This document shows positions 18,370 to 27,058 of a DNA stretch of 64,000 nucleotides, in pieces (position 1 is the first letter of the stretch; every line of letters starts with the position of its first letter). This stretch comes from JAIBJN01 sp963847985. GTDB taxonomy: Bacteria; Actinomycetota; Thermoleophilia; Gaiellales; Gaiellaceae. The translations under genes and the position numbers were made by a program. Location of the stretch: the NCBI GenBank assembly GCA_963847985.1, contig CAWKBS010000012.1:1-64000 (forward strand), read 5' to 3'. Under the pieces are notes generated by a model. That model made no database searches. It had not been told where the DNA came from and saw only the letters and a program-made list of their open reading frames with translations.

Positions 18370-18792
18370 GCCAAGCTGCTCGCTCCGATCTCGGCGCTCC
18401 TGCTGGGCTTCTGGCTGATCGTCACCGTGATCTCGATCGACCACGGCTGGGCGGCCGAGCTCGGCTCGGTGGGCGATGCGGACGATGTCTCCGGCGAGTG
18501 GGTCTCGCGCGGGACGCTCTTCTCACCGCCGCTCGCGCCGCTGATCGCCCAGGCGGTGCTCACGGCCCTCGCGCTCTTGCAGCGGCGCGCCTGGCAGGTC
18601 GTCGCCGGCACCGGGCTCGCCATCCTCGGGGTCATCTATCTCGCCGCGGGCCTGGGGGAGCCCTTCGATCCCACCGCCTCCGACCCGAACGTGGTCGCCT
18701 ACTGGCTCCTTCGCCTCGCCGGGCTCGTCGGAGCGGCGGCACTGACCGCGGCGGGCGTCGCGGCGGCGATCACCGGCTGGCGCAGCGGCTAG
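18367..18792 (+). CDS. four-helix membrane protein, unknown function
   Basis: 141 residues with four hydrophobic segments (near 5-25, 55-72, 80-98 and 112-135) and a short external loop between the first two (DHGWAAELGSVGDADDVSGEW). No catalytic motif is seen. GTG 18367 follows a -10 box by 6 nt, so it is probably translated from a leaderless mRNA. The next gene downstream encodes a TIR-domain membrane protein. Confidence 0.65.
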   Translation: MAKLLAPISALLLGFWLIVTVISIDHGWAAELGSVGDADDVSGEWVSRGTLFSPPLAPLIAQAVLTALALLQRRAWQVVAGTGLAILGVIYLAAGLGEPFDPTASDPNVVAYWLLRLAGLVGAAALTAAGVAAAITGWRSG

Positions 18793-18836
18793 CGCCGCGC
18801 TTGCCGCTGTCGGAGGCGCCTCGTACACTCAACGTC

Positions 18837-20228
18837 GTCCCAGAGCCCTGCGGCTGCACGGGAAGGCGGGCCAGCACGTCCGAGATCTTCATCAGCTACC
18901 GCCGTGAAGACGCCCCTGCCCACGCGGGCAGGCTCTACGACGGCCTCGTCGACGAGTTCGGTGCCCATCAGGTCTTCATGGACGTCGACACGCTCGAGCC
19001 GGGGGTCGACTTCGTGGAACGGCTGCACTCCGCGGTCGGGACGGCCGACGCCGTCCTGGTCGTGATCGGCAGAGGCTGGGTGAACGCGAAGAACCTCGAC
19101 GGCGAGCGTCGCCTGGACAACCCCGAGGACTTCGTCCGGCTCGAGGTCGGCCTGGCGCTGACGGGCGAGCCTGTCGTGATCCCGGTGCTCGTGGGCGGCG
19201 CGACGATGCCCACCGAGGACGAGCTGCCGTCCGAGCTCGCGCAGCTCGCGCGCCGAAACGCGCTGACCCTGATCGACGCGGACTGGCGCTCCGGCCAAGC
19301 CCGGCTCGTGTCCGCACTCCGCAGGATCGTCGACCCGGTGAACGAGACGGGCGCCACGGCCGCGGCCCCGGTCGCGCCCGTGGTCGTGGAGCCCGCGAAG
19401 CCGGAGACCGCGTCTGCCCCCGCCCGGGTCCCTCCGGTCGCGACGGGGCTTGCTCTCGCCGGCGCAGCCGGCCTCCTAATCGGCACGTTCATGCAGGTCG
19501 ACTTCTGGGCGCACCCGGGCGGCGGCGGCGACCGTGACGGGCTCGGCTACTTCTCGAGCCTCGCTCCGATGGGGCTCCTCGTGGGGGCACTGGTCGCGCT
19601 CGGGTTTTCGTACACGCGCAGCGCGGGCAGGCTCGCGACCGGGATCTTCCTCGGTTTTGCGCTCGCCGGTGTCGCCCGCTACCTCTCACTGGTCGGGATC
19701 TGGCGCCTGGAGGAGCCGGCCAACTCGAACGTCTCGCGCGGGGCCGCGCTTGCTCTCGTCGGCTCGCTCCTGCTCGTGGCCGCAGCGGTGGTGCGGCTGC
19801 TGGCCGACCGCGACGAGGCCGGCTCTGCGGGCGCCCTGCCGGTGGCCCTGGTGATCGCGGGCGCCGCGCTGGTCGTCGCCGGGACGGTGCTTCCGTTCAA
19901 CGACGGCCCGGTGCCGACGGCCAACGACCGGACGGCGATCATCGACCGCAACGAAGGTTGGGACGCCGTCGAGACGATCGGGGCTGCGGTTCTGGCCGTC
20001 GCCGTCGCGTTCCTCCTCGGGCGGAGGCGCACGGCGGCGAGCGGGGCGCTGATCGGCATCGGCACGTTCCTCGTGCTCCTCTTCGGCGGCCGCTACATCG
20101 GCTTCCCGTGGTGGCAGCCGGACACGATCAGCTCCGTCGCCACGGGCGGCTTCGTCGGCCTCGCCGGCGGAGCGGCGATCCTGGCCGCAGGCTTGATGGC
20201 GCGGCCGCGGGCGGGAGCGAGGGGATAG
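18837..20228 (+). CDS. membrane-anchored TIR-domain protein
   Basis: About 463 residues. The N-terminal TIR domain opens with EIFISYRREDAPAHAGRLYD and holds QVFMDVDTLEPG and ADAVLVVIGRGW; the Glu in DFVRLEVGLAL sits where TIR NAD-cleaving enzymes carry the catalytic acid. A Pro/Ala linker (residues 160-195) leads to about eight membrane helices. No ATG, GTG or TTG lies just before the TIR motif. The in-frame codon at 18837 is GTC, 7 nt after TACACT (18824-18829), so the true start may be GTG with a miscalled base; TTG 18801 is the nearest canonical start. It could be a signalling or defence effector, but no partner gene typical of defence islands is nearby. Confidence 0.7.
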   Translation, partial: VPEPCGCTGRRASTSEIFISYRREDAPAHAGRLYDGLVDEFGAHQVFMDVDTLEPGVDFVERLHSAVGTADAVLVVIGRGWVNAKNLDGERRLDNPEDFVRLEVGLALTGEPVVIPVLVGGATMPTEDELPSELAQLARRNALTLIDADWRSGQARLVSALRRIVDPVNETGATAAAPVAPVVVEPAKPETASAPARVPPVATGLALAGAAGLLIGTFMQVDFWAHPGGGGDRDGLGYFSSLAPMGLLVGALVALGFSYTRSAGRLATGIFLGFALAGVARYLSLVGIWRLEEPANSNVSRGAALALVGSLLLVAAAVVRLLADRDEAGSAGALPVALVIAGAALVVAGTVLPFNDGPVPTANDRTAIIDRNEGWDAVETIGAAVLAVAVAFLLGRRRTAASGALIGIGTFLVLLFGGRYIGFPWWQPDTISSVATGGFVGLAGGAAILAAGLMARPRAGARG

Positions 20229-20230
20229 CG

Positions 20231-20500
20231 ATGGCTCTGACCGAGCCGAGCCCCGCCCTGCTGCCGGCGCCCACGGCAGAGGAGATCGAGGGACCGAATC
20301 TGGCCTTCGAGGCGCTCAAGCACGAGAAGTACCTCTACCTCGCGCGGGCCGACGTCTACCCGGGCTCGAGCAACCCGCTCCGCCTCCTCGCCGAACGCAT
20401 CGAGGGGCTCATCTCGCAGGAACACGCACGCTGGATCTCGAGCCGGCGGCACCACGACGAGGAGGAGCGCGCGGCCAAGGGAAAGGAGTCCGAGGACTGA
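20231..20500 (+). CDS. small charged protein, unknown function
   Basis: 89 residues. A Pro-rich start precedes a helical core (NLAFEALKHEKYLYLARADVY, then LRLLAERIEGLISQEHARW) and a Lys/Glu tail. ATG 20231 follows the TIR gene stop by 2 nt. AAAGGAG within its end seems to serve the next gene. It is probably cotranscribed with the TIR protein and the esterase. No family recognised. Confidence 0.55.
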   Translation: MALTEPSPALLPAPTAEEIEGPNLAFEALKHEKYLYLARADVYPGSSNPLRLLAERIEGLISQEHARWISSRRHHDEEERAAKGKESED

Positions 20501-21516
20501 CCGAGCCCCGCCGGCCGGCGGCTGTCGCGCTGCGCATCCTCAAGTGGGCGGGGATCGTCCTCGCCGTCTTCCTGCTCGTGCTCGTCGCCCTGGCGCTCTG
20601 GCCCGCCTCGACGTCCGGCCTCGGCTCGACCGCGAGGCCGGTGGCCGACTACGACGCCGCGGTCGCCGAAGTCGAGAGCATCCGTGAGCAGGAGGTCAGG
20701 GACGGGGTCATCGAGGACTGCCTCAGCCGGCTCATGACCCACGGCGAGGCGACCCAGCGCGCCGTCGTCCTCGTCCACGGGCTCACGAACTGCCCGAAAC
20801 AGTGGGAGCGCTTCGGGCAGGAGGCGTTCGAGCGCGGCTGGAACGTCCTCATCCTCAGGCTGCCCGAACACGGGCTCGGCGACCGCGAGACCGGGAAGAT
20901 CGGCTCGGTCTCGCACCTGCGGCACCTGGACGCGCAGAAGCTCGCGCGCTATGCAGACCAGGCCGTCGACATCGGCGTCGCGGTGGGCGAGAACACCGAC
21001 GTCATGGGTCTCTCCCTGGGCGGGACGATCGCGGCGTGGACGGCCCAGGAGCGGGACGAGGTCGACCGGGTGGTCGTGATCGCTCCGGGCATCGGCTCGG
21101 CGGGCCTCCCGTATGCGGGGACGTGGGCGGTCACGAACCTGTTCGCGCACCTTCCGGACATCTCGGTCTCGGGCGTCAGCAAGCTGAACCACGAGTACCA
21201 GGGCTGGTCGACCGGCGGAATCGCCGACACGTTCGTCCTCGGCAAGTACGTGCGCAAGCGCTCGGAGGACGCCGAGCCCCGGGCGCCCGAGATCTCGGTG
21301 ATGCTCAACCCGAACGACGAGACGATCTCCAATTCCGTGGCCGAGGACCTCGTCGAGGCCTGGCGCGACCACGGCCGCGAGGTGACGCTCTACCGGCTCC
21401 CGCCGGAGCCGAAGCTCGAGCACGACGTCATCGACCCGGGCCAGCCGTGGGCCCGGCCGGCGTTCGTCTATCCGCGGCTCTTCGCGCTCCTCGAGGGGAC
21501 GACGCCGGCGGAGTGA
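20497..21516 (+). CDS. membrane-anchored alpha/beta hydrolase (esterase/lipase)
   Basis: 339 residues. An N-terminal membrane helix (GIVLAVFLLVLVALAL) precedes an alpha/beta hydrolase fold: oxyanion region VVLVHGLTNCPKQW, nucleophile elbow DVMGLSLGGTIAAW (Ser in GLSLGG), acid in LNPNDETIS and His in KLEHDVIDP. This fits lysophospholipase or carboxylesterase-like enzymes. The only in-frame start that keeps the membrane helix is CTG 20497, overlapping the upstream stop (CTGA), with AAAGGAG (20481-20487) at good spacing. GTG 20578 would cut into the helix. A CTG start is rare; a consensus error in the start codon is the alternative. Confidence 0.75.
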   Translation: MTEPRRPAAVALRILKWAGIVLAVFLLVLVALALWPASTSGLGSTARPVADYDAAVAEVESIREQEVRDGVIEDCLSRLMTHGEATQRAVVLVHGLTNCPKQWERFGQEAFERGWNVLILRLPEHGLGDRETGKIGSVSHLRHLDAQKLARYADQAVDIGVAVGENTDVMGLSLGGTIAAWTAQERDEVDRVVVIAPGIGSAGLPYAGTWAVTNLFAHLPDISVSGVSKLNHEYQGWSTGGIADTFVLGKYVRKRSEDAEPRAPEISVMLNPNDETISNSVAEDLVEAWRDHGREVTLYRLPPEPKLEHDVIDPGQPWARPAFVYPRLFALLEGTTPAE

Positions 21517-21520
21517 GCGC

Positions 21521-22051
21521 TCAGCGGAAGCCGGCGACGCGGCCGATGGGCGCGAGCAGCGCGAACAGCGCTTTCTGCAGGGCGTAGGGCGGCTTGGCGA
21601 GGGCGAACTCGTCGAGGTGCGGGCGGGCGACGACGGCCGTCTGCAGAATGTTGCGCGGCGCACCTTTGTCGTCCGTCTTCCCCTCGCGCGCGAGCGCGTA
21701 GAGGCGGTCGATGAAGTCCTCGTAGCGTCCCGGCGGCGCGTAGTCGACGACCGTTCGCACCAGCTCGTCCCCGACCACCCGGAAGGTGTGCGGCGTGCCG
21801 CGCGGGATGTCGATGCTGCCGGGCGCCTTGAGCACGCGTTCGGCGCCGTCCATCGTGATCCCGAGCGTCCCCTCGCGAAGGTCATGAGTTTCTGCGAACG
21901 CGCGATGGACGTGGACGGGCGGGCTGGCGTGGCCGGGCTCGATGACGACGTCCAGCTGCAACAAGGCTCCGTCGGAGTCGGCGGCGGTCACGACGAACGT
22001 GGTCGTCTCGCCCGTGATCGGGTTCTCGATCGTCTCTCCGGCGCGGGGCAC
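21521..22051 (-). CDS. cupin-domain protein
   Basis: 176 residues. The cupin core has HASPPVHVHRAFAETHDLREG (H-x-H and the following acidic residue) and PRGTPHTFRVVGDE with the second-motif His. The C-terminal 60 residues are helical (YEDFIDRLYALAREG), as in quercetinase-like stress cupins. GTG 22051 lies 6 nt after TAGGCT (22063-22058), a leaderless layout. It faces the AraC-type regulator at 22109 across a 57-bp gap and is a likely target of it. The substrate is unknown. Confidence 0.75.
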   Translation of the reverse strand: MPRAGETIENPITGETTTFVVTAADSDGALLQLDVVIEPGHASPPVHVHRAFAETHDLREGTLGITMDGAERVLKAPGSIDIPRGTPHTFRVVGDELVRTVVDYAPPGRYEDFIDRLYALAREGKTDDKGAPRNILQTAVVARPHLDEFALAKPPYALQKALFALLAPIGRVAGFR

Positions 22052-22063
22052 GGCGGGAGCCTA
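22049..22063 (-). promoter_or_regulatory. leaderless promoter of the cupin gene
   Basis: On the minus strand TAGGCT (22063-22058) is followed after 6 nt by GTG 22051. Confidence 0.45.
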
Positions 22064-22108
22064 CCCCGGAGGGCTGACCAGCGCGATCGCACGTCGTCTA
22101 ATTGAAGA

Positions 22109-22981
22109 GTGGAGGCAGACGGCACGGTCCGGCACGTCTTCGCGGGCGACCGCATCGTCCTCGGCGAGTTCCACTGCTGGCCGGGCGACCCCCGATGGTC
22201 GAGCGAGAACTGCGCCGAGGAGGGGCATTTGGTCGTCTTCCCCGGCACGAGTGTGGTCATCGAGCACGCAGGCGGGCCCGTGGTCGCCACGCCGAACCAC
22301 GTGATGTTCTACAACCCGAACCAGACCTACCGGAGGCGCCTGCTCCACCCGACAGGCGACCACTGCGCGTTCCTGGTCGTGGACGAGCGCCTGCTGGCCG
22401 ACGCGGGAGTGCCCGAGCTCCGCTTCCCTGTCAGCCACGGACCCGTCGAGCCCCGGACGTACCTGCTCCAGCGGTTCGTCTTGCGGGCGGCGCGGCCGGG
22501 CTCCGGCGCCGACCGGTTGCTCGTCGAGGAGGCGCTCTGCCGCGTCCTCGCCGAGGCGGTGCGAAGCGGGCTTCGGGTCGCCGATGCGGGCCGGCCGCGC
22601 GCGCGTGAGTCGACCGCGTCCGGCCATGCCGAGCTGGTCGAGGCGACCAAGGAGCTGCTCGCGGCCCGCCTGGGCGAGCGCCTGACGCTCGGCGAGATCG
22701 CGCGGTCTGTGCACAGCTCGCCGTTCCATCTGGCGCGGGTGTTCCGCGCCCGGACGGGCTTCACGATCCACGGCTACCGCAACCAGTTGCGGTTGCGGTC
22801 TTCGCTGGAGCAGATCTTCGAGCCGGATACCGACCTCGCTTTGGTCGCGCGCCGGCTCGGCTACTCGAGCCACAGCCACTTCACGGTCTCGTTCCGGCGC
22901 GCTTTCGGCAGGCCGCCCTCGGCGATCCGCCTGGCAGAACTGCGCACGATCGTGGAAGCGCCGCTCGCAATCGCCTCCTAG
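22109..22981 (+). CDS. AraC-family transcriptional regulator
   Basis: 290 residues. A cupin-like N-terminal sensing domain (HLVVFPGTSVVIEHAGG, HVMFYNPNQTYRRR) precedes a double helix-turn-helix domain (about 185-285): LTLGEIARSVHSSPFHLARVFRARTG and LALVARRLGYSSHSHFTVSFRRAFG, the two AraC signature helices. GTG 22109 has a CTAATT box just upstream. The divergent neighbour is a cupin gene; that neighbour or the regulator itself is the likely target. The inducer is unknown. Confidence 0.88.
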   Translation: MEADGTVRHVFAGDRIVLGEFHCWPGDPRWSSENCAEEGHLVVFPGTSVVIEHAGGPVVATPNHVMFYNPNQTYRRRLLHPTGDHCAFLVVDERLLADAGVPELRFPVSHGPVEPRTYLLQRFVLRAARPGSGADRLLVEEALCRVLAEAVRSGLRVADAGRPRARESTASGHAELVEATKELLAARLGERLTLGEIARSVHSSPFHLARVFRARTGFTIHGYRNQLRLRSSLEQIFEPDTDLALVARRLGYSSHSHFTVSFRRAFGRPPSAIRLAELRTIVEAPLAIAS

Positions 22982-23011
22982 CCTCGGTCGAAACCGAAAG
23001 GGGGAGCTGCG

Positions 23012-24280
23012 ATGCGGTGGAACCGACGGCTGCCCGCCGGGTTGGTCGGAAGTGCCGTGCTCGTTGCGGCGCTCGCGCCCGGCGCGGGGGCCACACGCGA
23101 CGACGACAGGTTCGTGGAGCGGGCGAAGGTGCTGTACACGCTCAGCGGTGGGACACCGGGCGCGAACTTCGGTTGGGCCGTCAGCGAGCTGGGGGACGTC
23201 GACGACGACGGTAGGACCGATCTGATCGTAGGCGAGCCGTTCTCGGCGACCGGGACGACCTATGTCTACTCGGGCAAGCGCGGCAAGCTGCTCTACCGGC
23301 TGGACGGAGCGGCCGGCGACCAGGAGGGCTATGCGATCGCCGACGCCGGCGACGTCGACGGTGACCGCGTTTCCGATGTCGTGAGCGGGGCCCCGGGCAT
23401 GGGTCCGGGCCACGTCAACGTCTACTCGGGCCGGACCGGCGGGCTCCTGCGGACGTTGACGGGCTTCGGCGCGGGCGACTTCTTCGGCTCCGCTGTGGGG
23501 AGCGCGGGCGACGTGAACCGCGACGGTCGCGCGGACGTCCTCGTCGGCGCCGAGCTGAGCGACGCCCGGGGCACCGACTCCGGCCGGGCGTACGTCTTCT
23601 CCGGCCGGACCTCCGAGCTCCTGCTCACCCTGGACGCGGGTGACGCGGGGGACAACCTCGGCTCGGCGACCGACTGGACCGAGGATCTCAACCGTGACCG
23701 CGTCCCCGACCTCATCGTGGGTGCGCGCAGCGCCGACGGGGGAGGGAAGGCGTACGTCTTCTCCGGCAAGAACGGCCGCCTCTTGTTCCGGATCGACGCG
23801 CCCGTGAGCGGCGGCGGCCTCGGCTGGTTCTTCGTCGCCGGCGTCGGCGACGTCAACGACGACGGGCGGCCCGACGTCTACGCCGCCGACTTCGGCGACA
23901 CGACGCTGGGGCCTGCCACGGGCAGGGCGGCCGTCTATTCCGGGAAGGACGGCCGCGAGCTCCTGAGCTGGACGGGGAACGCGGCGGGCGAGGGCCTCGG
24001 CCCGGGTCGCGAGGCCGGCGACGTGAACCGCGACGGCCACGCCGATCTGGCGATCGGCTCGTGGACCTCGAGCGACGGCGTCCCCGGCGGCGGGCAGGTG
24101 GAGATCTACTCGGGCAAGGACGGCTCGCTGCTGCGCCGGCTCACCAGCAAGACGGCAGGGGAGAACTTCGGCTTCGACACCGTCGGCCTCGGCGACCTGA
24201 CGCGCGACCGGATCCCGGACCTGGTCGTCTCGGCCGCCACTGCCAACCGCGTCTACGTGATAGCGGGCAGCAAGCGCTAG
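23012..24280 (+). CDS. secreted FG-GAP (integrin-alpha-like) beta-propeller protein
   Basis: 422 residues. A signal peptide (1-28) is followed by seven or so FG-GAP blades, each with a calcium loop of the form D-x-D-x-D-G-x-x-D-L (DVDDDGRTDLIVG, DVNRDGRADVLVG, DVNDDGRPDVYA, DVNRDGHADLAIG) alternating with YVYSGKRGKLL-type strands. This is a whole seven-bladed propeller, probably displayed outside the cell and binding calcium. GAAAGGGGGAG lies 5 nt before ATG 23012. No enzyme motif is present. Confidence 0.88.
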   Translation: MRWNRRLPAGLVGSAVLVAALAPGAGATRDDDRFVERAKVLYTLSGGTPGANFGWAVSELGDVDDDGRTDLIVGEPFSATGTTYVYSGKRGKLLYRLDGAAGDQEGYAIADAGDVDGDRVSDVVSGAPGMGPGHVNVYSGRTGGLLRTLTGFGAGDFFGSAVGSAGDVNRDGRADVLVGAELSDARGTDSGRAYVFSGRTSELLLTLDAGDAGDNLGSATDWTEDLNRDRVPDLIVGARSADGGGKAYVFSGKNGRLLFRIDAPVSGGGLGWFFVAGVGDVNDDGRPDVYAADFGDTTLGPATGRAAVYSGKDGRELLSWTGNAAGEGLGPGREAGDVNRDGHADLAIGSWTSSDGVPGGGQVEIYSGKDGSLLRRLTSKTAGENFGFDTVGLGDLTRDRIPDLVVSAATANRVYVIAGSKR

Positions 24281-24330
24281 GCGGCGAACGCAACGCCTTG
24301 GGTCGGATCCTGCGCGAACGCGGGATCCGG

Positions 24331-24358
24331 CCCCGGGCGAAGGCCGGTGCGCCCGGGG
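24331..24358. terminator. bidirectional hairpin terminator
   Basis: 9-bp stem CCCCGGGCG / CGCCCGGGG with a 10-nt loop, ending at the stop of the convergent leftward gene. A second smaller hairpin around GGATCC (24306-24328) precedes it. Confidence 0.55.
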
Positions 24359-24943
24359 TTACTCGCTCGGCGCCGTGCCGGCGGCGTCGTCGAGCCGGTA
24401 GAGGCGCGCCTCGCGGCGGCCGTTCCGGCCGGACTCGATGCGGGCGACGATCTGCTCGAGCCGGGCGAGGCGGCGGTCGACCGAGCGCCAGCCGGAGGTC
24501 ACGAGCTCGGTGAGGAGCGCGACGTCCTGGAGCCGGTCGCGGCGCTCGTCCTCGACGCTCGTCGAGACCTGTTCGAGGCGGGTCAGCATATGCTCGAACA
24601 ACGCTCCCAGCTCGGCGACGTGCTGCGCGACGGGCCGCACCTCGACGCGCAGCGCCTCGTAGACGACCGAGCCGACGCCATCGGGGAGGGAGGCTTCGAG
24701 CTCAGCCGTGGTGGCCTGGAGCCGCTCGAAGAGCTCGTCGGTCCCGGTGCCGGGGGGAATCGCCGGCAGAACCTCGACGCGGAACGGGTACGGCGGGTCT
24801 CCGATCGCGTCGATGGCGTCTCGGACGCGCCGCTCGTCCTCCTCGCTGACGGCCTCTCCGTGCACGACGCGCAGGACGTTCTCCGCGGAGACGTCCGCAT
24901 ACGCCGCAAGCTCGAGAATGGTTGCCACAGTACGCCGCCGCAA
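24359..24943 (-). CDS. LacI-type helix-turn-helix protein with a coiled-coil body
   Basis: 194 residues. The N-terminus TVATILELAAYADVSAENVLRVVHG with EEDERRVRDAIDAIG matches the LacI-family DNA-binding domain and hinge. The usual sugar-binding domain is missing. In its place are about 100 residues of amphipathic helix (LFERLQATTAELEASL, VAELGALFEHMLTRLEQVS, VDRRLARLEQIVARIESG), likely a coiled coil. TTG 24943 is chosen because GGGAG lies 6 nt upstream. It directly precedes nothing on its strand and ends at the terminator. It is perhaps a stand-alone DNA-binding or nucleoid-type protein. Confidence 0.6.
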   Translation of the reverse strand: MRRRTVATILELAAYADVSAENVLRVVHGEAVSEEDERRVRDAIDAIGDPPYPFRVEVLPAIPPGTGTDELFERLQATTAELEASLPDGVGSVVYEALRVEVRPVAQHVAELGALFEHMLTRLEQVSTSVEDERRDRLQDVALLTELVTSGWRSVDRRLARLEQIVARIESGRNGRREARLYRLDDAAGTAPSE

Positions 24944-24954
24944 ACTTAACTCCC

Positions 24955-26052
24955 TCAGCCTCCGGGTTCAACAGCTCTCGGCCAACTTTTCCCAGCGTCG
25001 GCGAGGAGCTCCGCCCCTGCGAGGGCGGTTTCTGCGCGCTCGAGGAGCGAGACCGCGTCGTCCTCGAAGCGGAGCTCGACGAAGGCGACGGGCATCCGTC
25101 CCTCGCCCAGCGAGAGCGTGAGGCGACGCGCCACGCGCTCCGCGTCCACGAGGGAGGACTCCGGAAGCGCCACCGCGAAGCGCCCCTCGCCGAGATGGTG
25201 GACGAGGTCGGGCGTGCGCGTGTCGGAGGGAAGCCGGGCCGCGGCGGCCTGCACGACCTCCGGCCCGCTCCCCGCCCGCAGGAGCAGGAGGCTGAGCGGA
25301 TGCGTGTACCGGCGCGCCCGCGCGCATTCGACCGCGAGGGTCTCCTGCAGCGTTCGCCGGCCGGGCAAGCCGGTGGCGTCCCGATCGGCCGAGCGCCGGA
25401 GCTCCTCGACGCTAAAGGCGTTCCGGAGCGAGGGGCCAAGGGCGGCAGCGAGCCCCTCGAGCCGCTCGAGCTCCTCCTCGGTCACCTCGCGCTCGTCCCG
25501 CCGCCAGAAGACGGCGAGCGTGCCCAACCGGCCGCCGTCGGCTTCGAGCACGGGAAGCGCGAGCCCGCCGCGCAGGCGGAACTCGTCGCGGGCCTCCTCC
25601 TCCTCGGTGTACCGGTAGGCGAGGCTGACCGCCCGCGCCTCGCTCCCGCCGGGCGGCAGGCCCGGGAGCTCGCGGGTGGATTCCTCGGCCGAGAGCCCGT
25701 ACGTCGCCACCAACGGCTCCCCGTCGGGCTGGGGGAGGACGAGCATCGCGGCGGCGGACTCACCCAGCCCGGCGGCCGCCTCGAGCACGCGGTGAAGCGA
25801 GGCTTCGAACGAGTCCGAGGAGCCGGCCCCGGCGAGGCGGCGGAGCCAGTGGAGCTCGCTGCGGGCGCGCGTCGAGGCCGCTCGCTCGCGCCGGAGCTCC
25901 TCCTTGGCCTCTTCGATGCGGCTCTCGGCGCGGCTCGCGGCGTCGCCGCCGCGCCGGAGGCGGGCCAGGAGCAGGATCGAGACAGCCAGGAGGAGTGCCG
26001 CGAACGCGGACACGCCGATGGCGATCCAGGTCGTGGTTTCCCAGGTAGGCAC
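24955..26052 (-). CDS. membrane GAF protein with a degenerate GGDEF domain
   Basis: 365 residues. One N-terminal membrane helix (TWIAIGVSAFAALLLAVSILLL), a helical linker, a GAF-like domain (about 75-215) and a C-terminal GGDEF-fold domain starting DATGLPGRRTLQETLAVE. The active-site loop reads GEGRF where GGDEF is expected, so it should not make c-di-GMP. It may bind nucleotide or signal by contact. GTG 26052 has GGGGAGGG upstream. It lies 11 nt upstream of the LacI-type HTH gene, so the two probably form an operon. A catalytically complete GGDEF/HD-GYP protein is at 27504-30221. Confidence 0.75.
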   Translation of the reverse strand: MPTWETTTWIAIGVSAFAALLLAVSILLLARLRRGGDAASRAESRIEEAKEELRRERAASTRARSELHWLRRLAGAGSSDSFEASLHRVLEAAAGLGESAAAMLVLPQPDGEPLVATYGLSAEESTRELPGLPPGGSEARAVSLAYRYTEEEEARDEFRLRGGLALPVLEADGGRLGTLAVFWRRDEREVTEEELERLEGLAAALGPSLRNAFSVEELRRSADRDATGLPGRRTLQETLAVECARARRYTHPLSLLLLRAGSGPEVVQAAAARLPSDTRTPDLVHHLGEGRFAVALPESSLVDAERVARRLTLSLGEGRMPVAFVELRFEDDAVSLLERAETALAGAELLADAGKSWPRAVEPGG

Positions 26053-26191
26053 AGCACCCTCCCCTCACCGGCCGCAGCAGCGCGGGTCCCTACTTGTGAC
26101 TGTAGGAAGTTTTCCGGAGATTGCTAGGGCGCAGTGTGCGTCTCGACCCAGGCCGCGAGGTCGCCGCCGCCGCGGACGGGCCGGAGCTCGA

Positions 26192-27058
26192 TCAGCGCAC
26201 CTTCTCCAGCTTCCCGAGCAGCCGCTCGGTCCACGACGGCCGCTTCGGGTCGAAATGGCCCGTGAGCGCCCGGGCGTAGGGGCGGCCCACCCGGCGCGCG
26301 TACGCGGCGAAGCCTTCGCTGCGGAGGGGCGCCCAGTCCTCGCGGTACGGGACGGCGAGGTGCGTGTTGGTCACCGTCTTCGCGGAGATGAGGAAGGCCA
26401 TGCCCATGCCGACGGAGACCTCGAGGAGCGAGCCGCGCTCCCGGGCCGCCTCCGCGCGGAGCCCGCCGTAGAGCCGTGCGAGCTCCTCCGGCCCGGGCAG
26501 GCCCGACGCGTCCGTGCGGAACTCGGCAAGCGTCGCGCGGAGCTCCTGCAGCTCCAAGGGCGGGATGTCGATCAGGCGCGCCGTTCGGCCCGACGTGCTC
26601 TCGAGCGTCTCCAGCAACTCGTCGACCGAGTCGATCGCGCGCTCCTCGGCGAGGACGCCGGCCCGCTTGAGCTCGACGACGAACGCTGCGAGGTAGACCC
26701 GCGAGCCGTGCGCCACGTCCGACGCAGCCGCCAGCAGCCACAGCGGCGAGAAGCCGAAGGCAGCGATCGAGCCGAGCTCGACGACGTTCCCGGCAACCTT
26801 TCGCTTCGCGATCTCCTGCGCGGAGACCTCGGGCGGCTCGCGTGGCTCGACGCGGCCGACGGCCTCGACGGCGATCCGCAGCGCGTTCTTCGCCGTCGCC
26901 TCGTAGAGGCGCGATCCGCGCACGAAGCGGGGGAGGAGCACCTGCGCGCTCTCGTGGAGGAGGCCGCCCAGGGTGCCGATCGCCGCGCGGATCCCGCGCT
27001 CGGGCAACGAGATCGCGTACCACAGGCGCCGCCAGGGATTTCGATACGGTGCGCGCAT
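26192..27058 (-). CDS. conserved hypothetical protein
   Basis: 288 residues. A helical, partly hydrophobic protein: GGLLHESAQVLLPRFVRGSRLYEATAKN region, then AGNVVELGSIAAFGFSPLWLLAAASDV, which could lie in or on the membrane, then soluble helices. I do not recognise a named family. ATG 27058 overlaps the cyclophilin start on the other strand (both in CATG at 27056-27059); a GGAG lies 13 nt upstream, rather far. No enzyme motif is visible. Confidence 0.55.
   Translation of the reverse strand: MRAPYRNPWRRLWYAISLPERGIRAAIGTLGGLLHESAQVLLPRFVRGSRLYEATAKNALRIAVEAVGRVEPREPPEVSAQEIAKRKVAGNVVELGSIAAFGFSPLWLLAAASDVAHGSRVYLAAFVVELKRAGVLAEERAIDSVDELLETLESTSGRTARLIDIPPLELQELRATLAEFRTDASGLPGPEELARLYGGLRAEAARERGSLLEVSVGMGMAFLISAKTVTNTHLAVPYREDWAPLRSEGFAAYARRVGRPYARALTGHFDPKRPSWTERLLGKLEKVR

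Noticed and set aside
18837..21516. TIR protein as part of a Thoeris or CBASS defence system
   Set aside because: No thsA, cyclase or other defence partner is adjacent, and the C-terminal membrane domain does not match those systems.
26192..27058. EcsC-family assignment for the conserved hypothetical protein
   Set aside because: On comparison from memory the EcsC motifs did not fit, so it is left unnamed.
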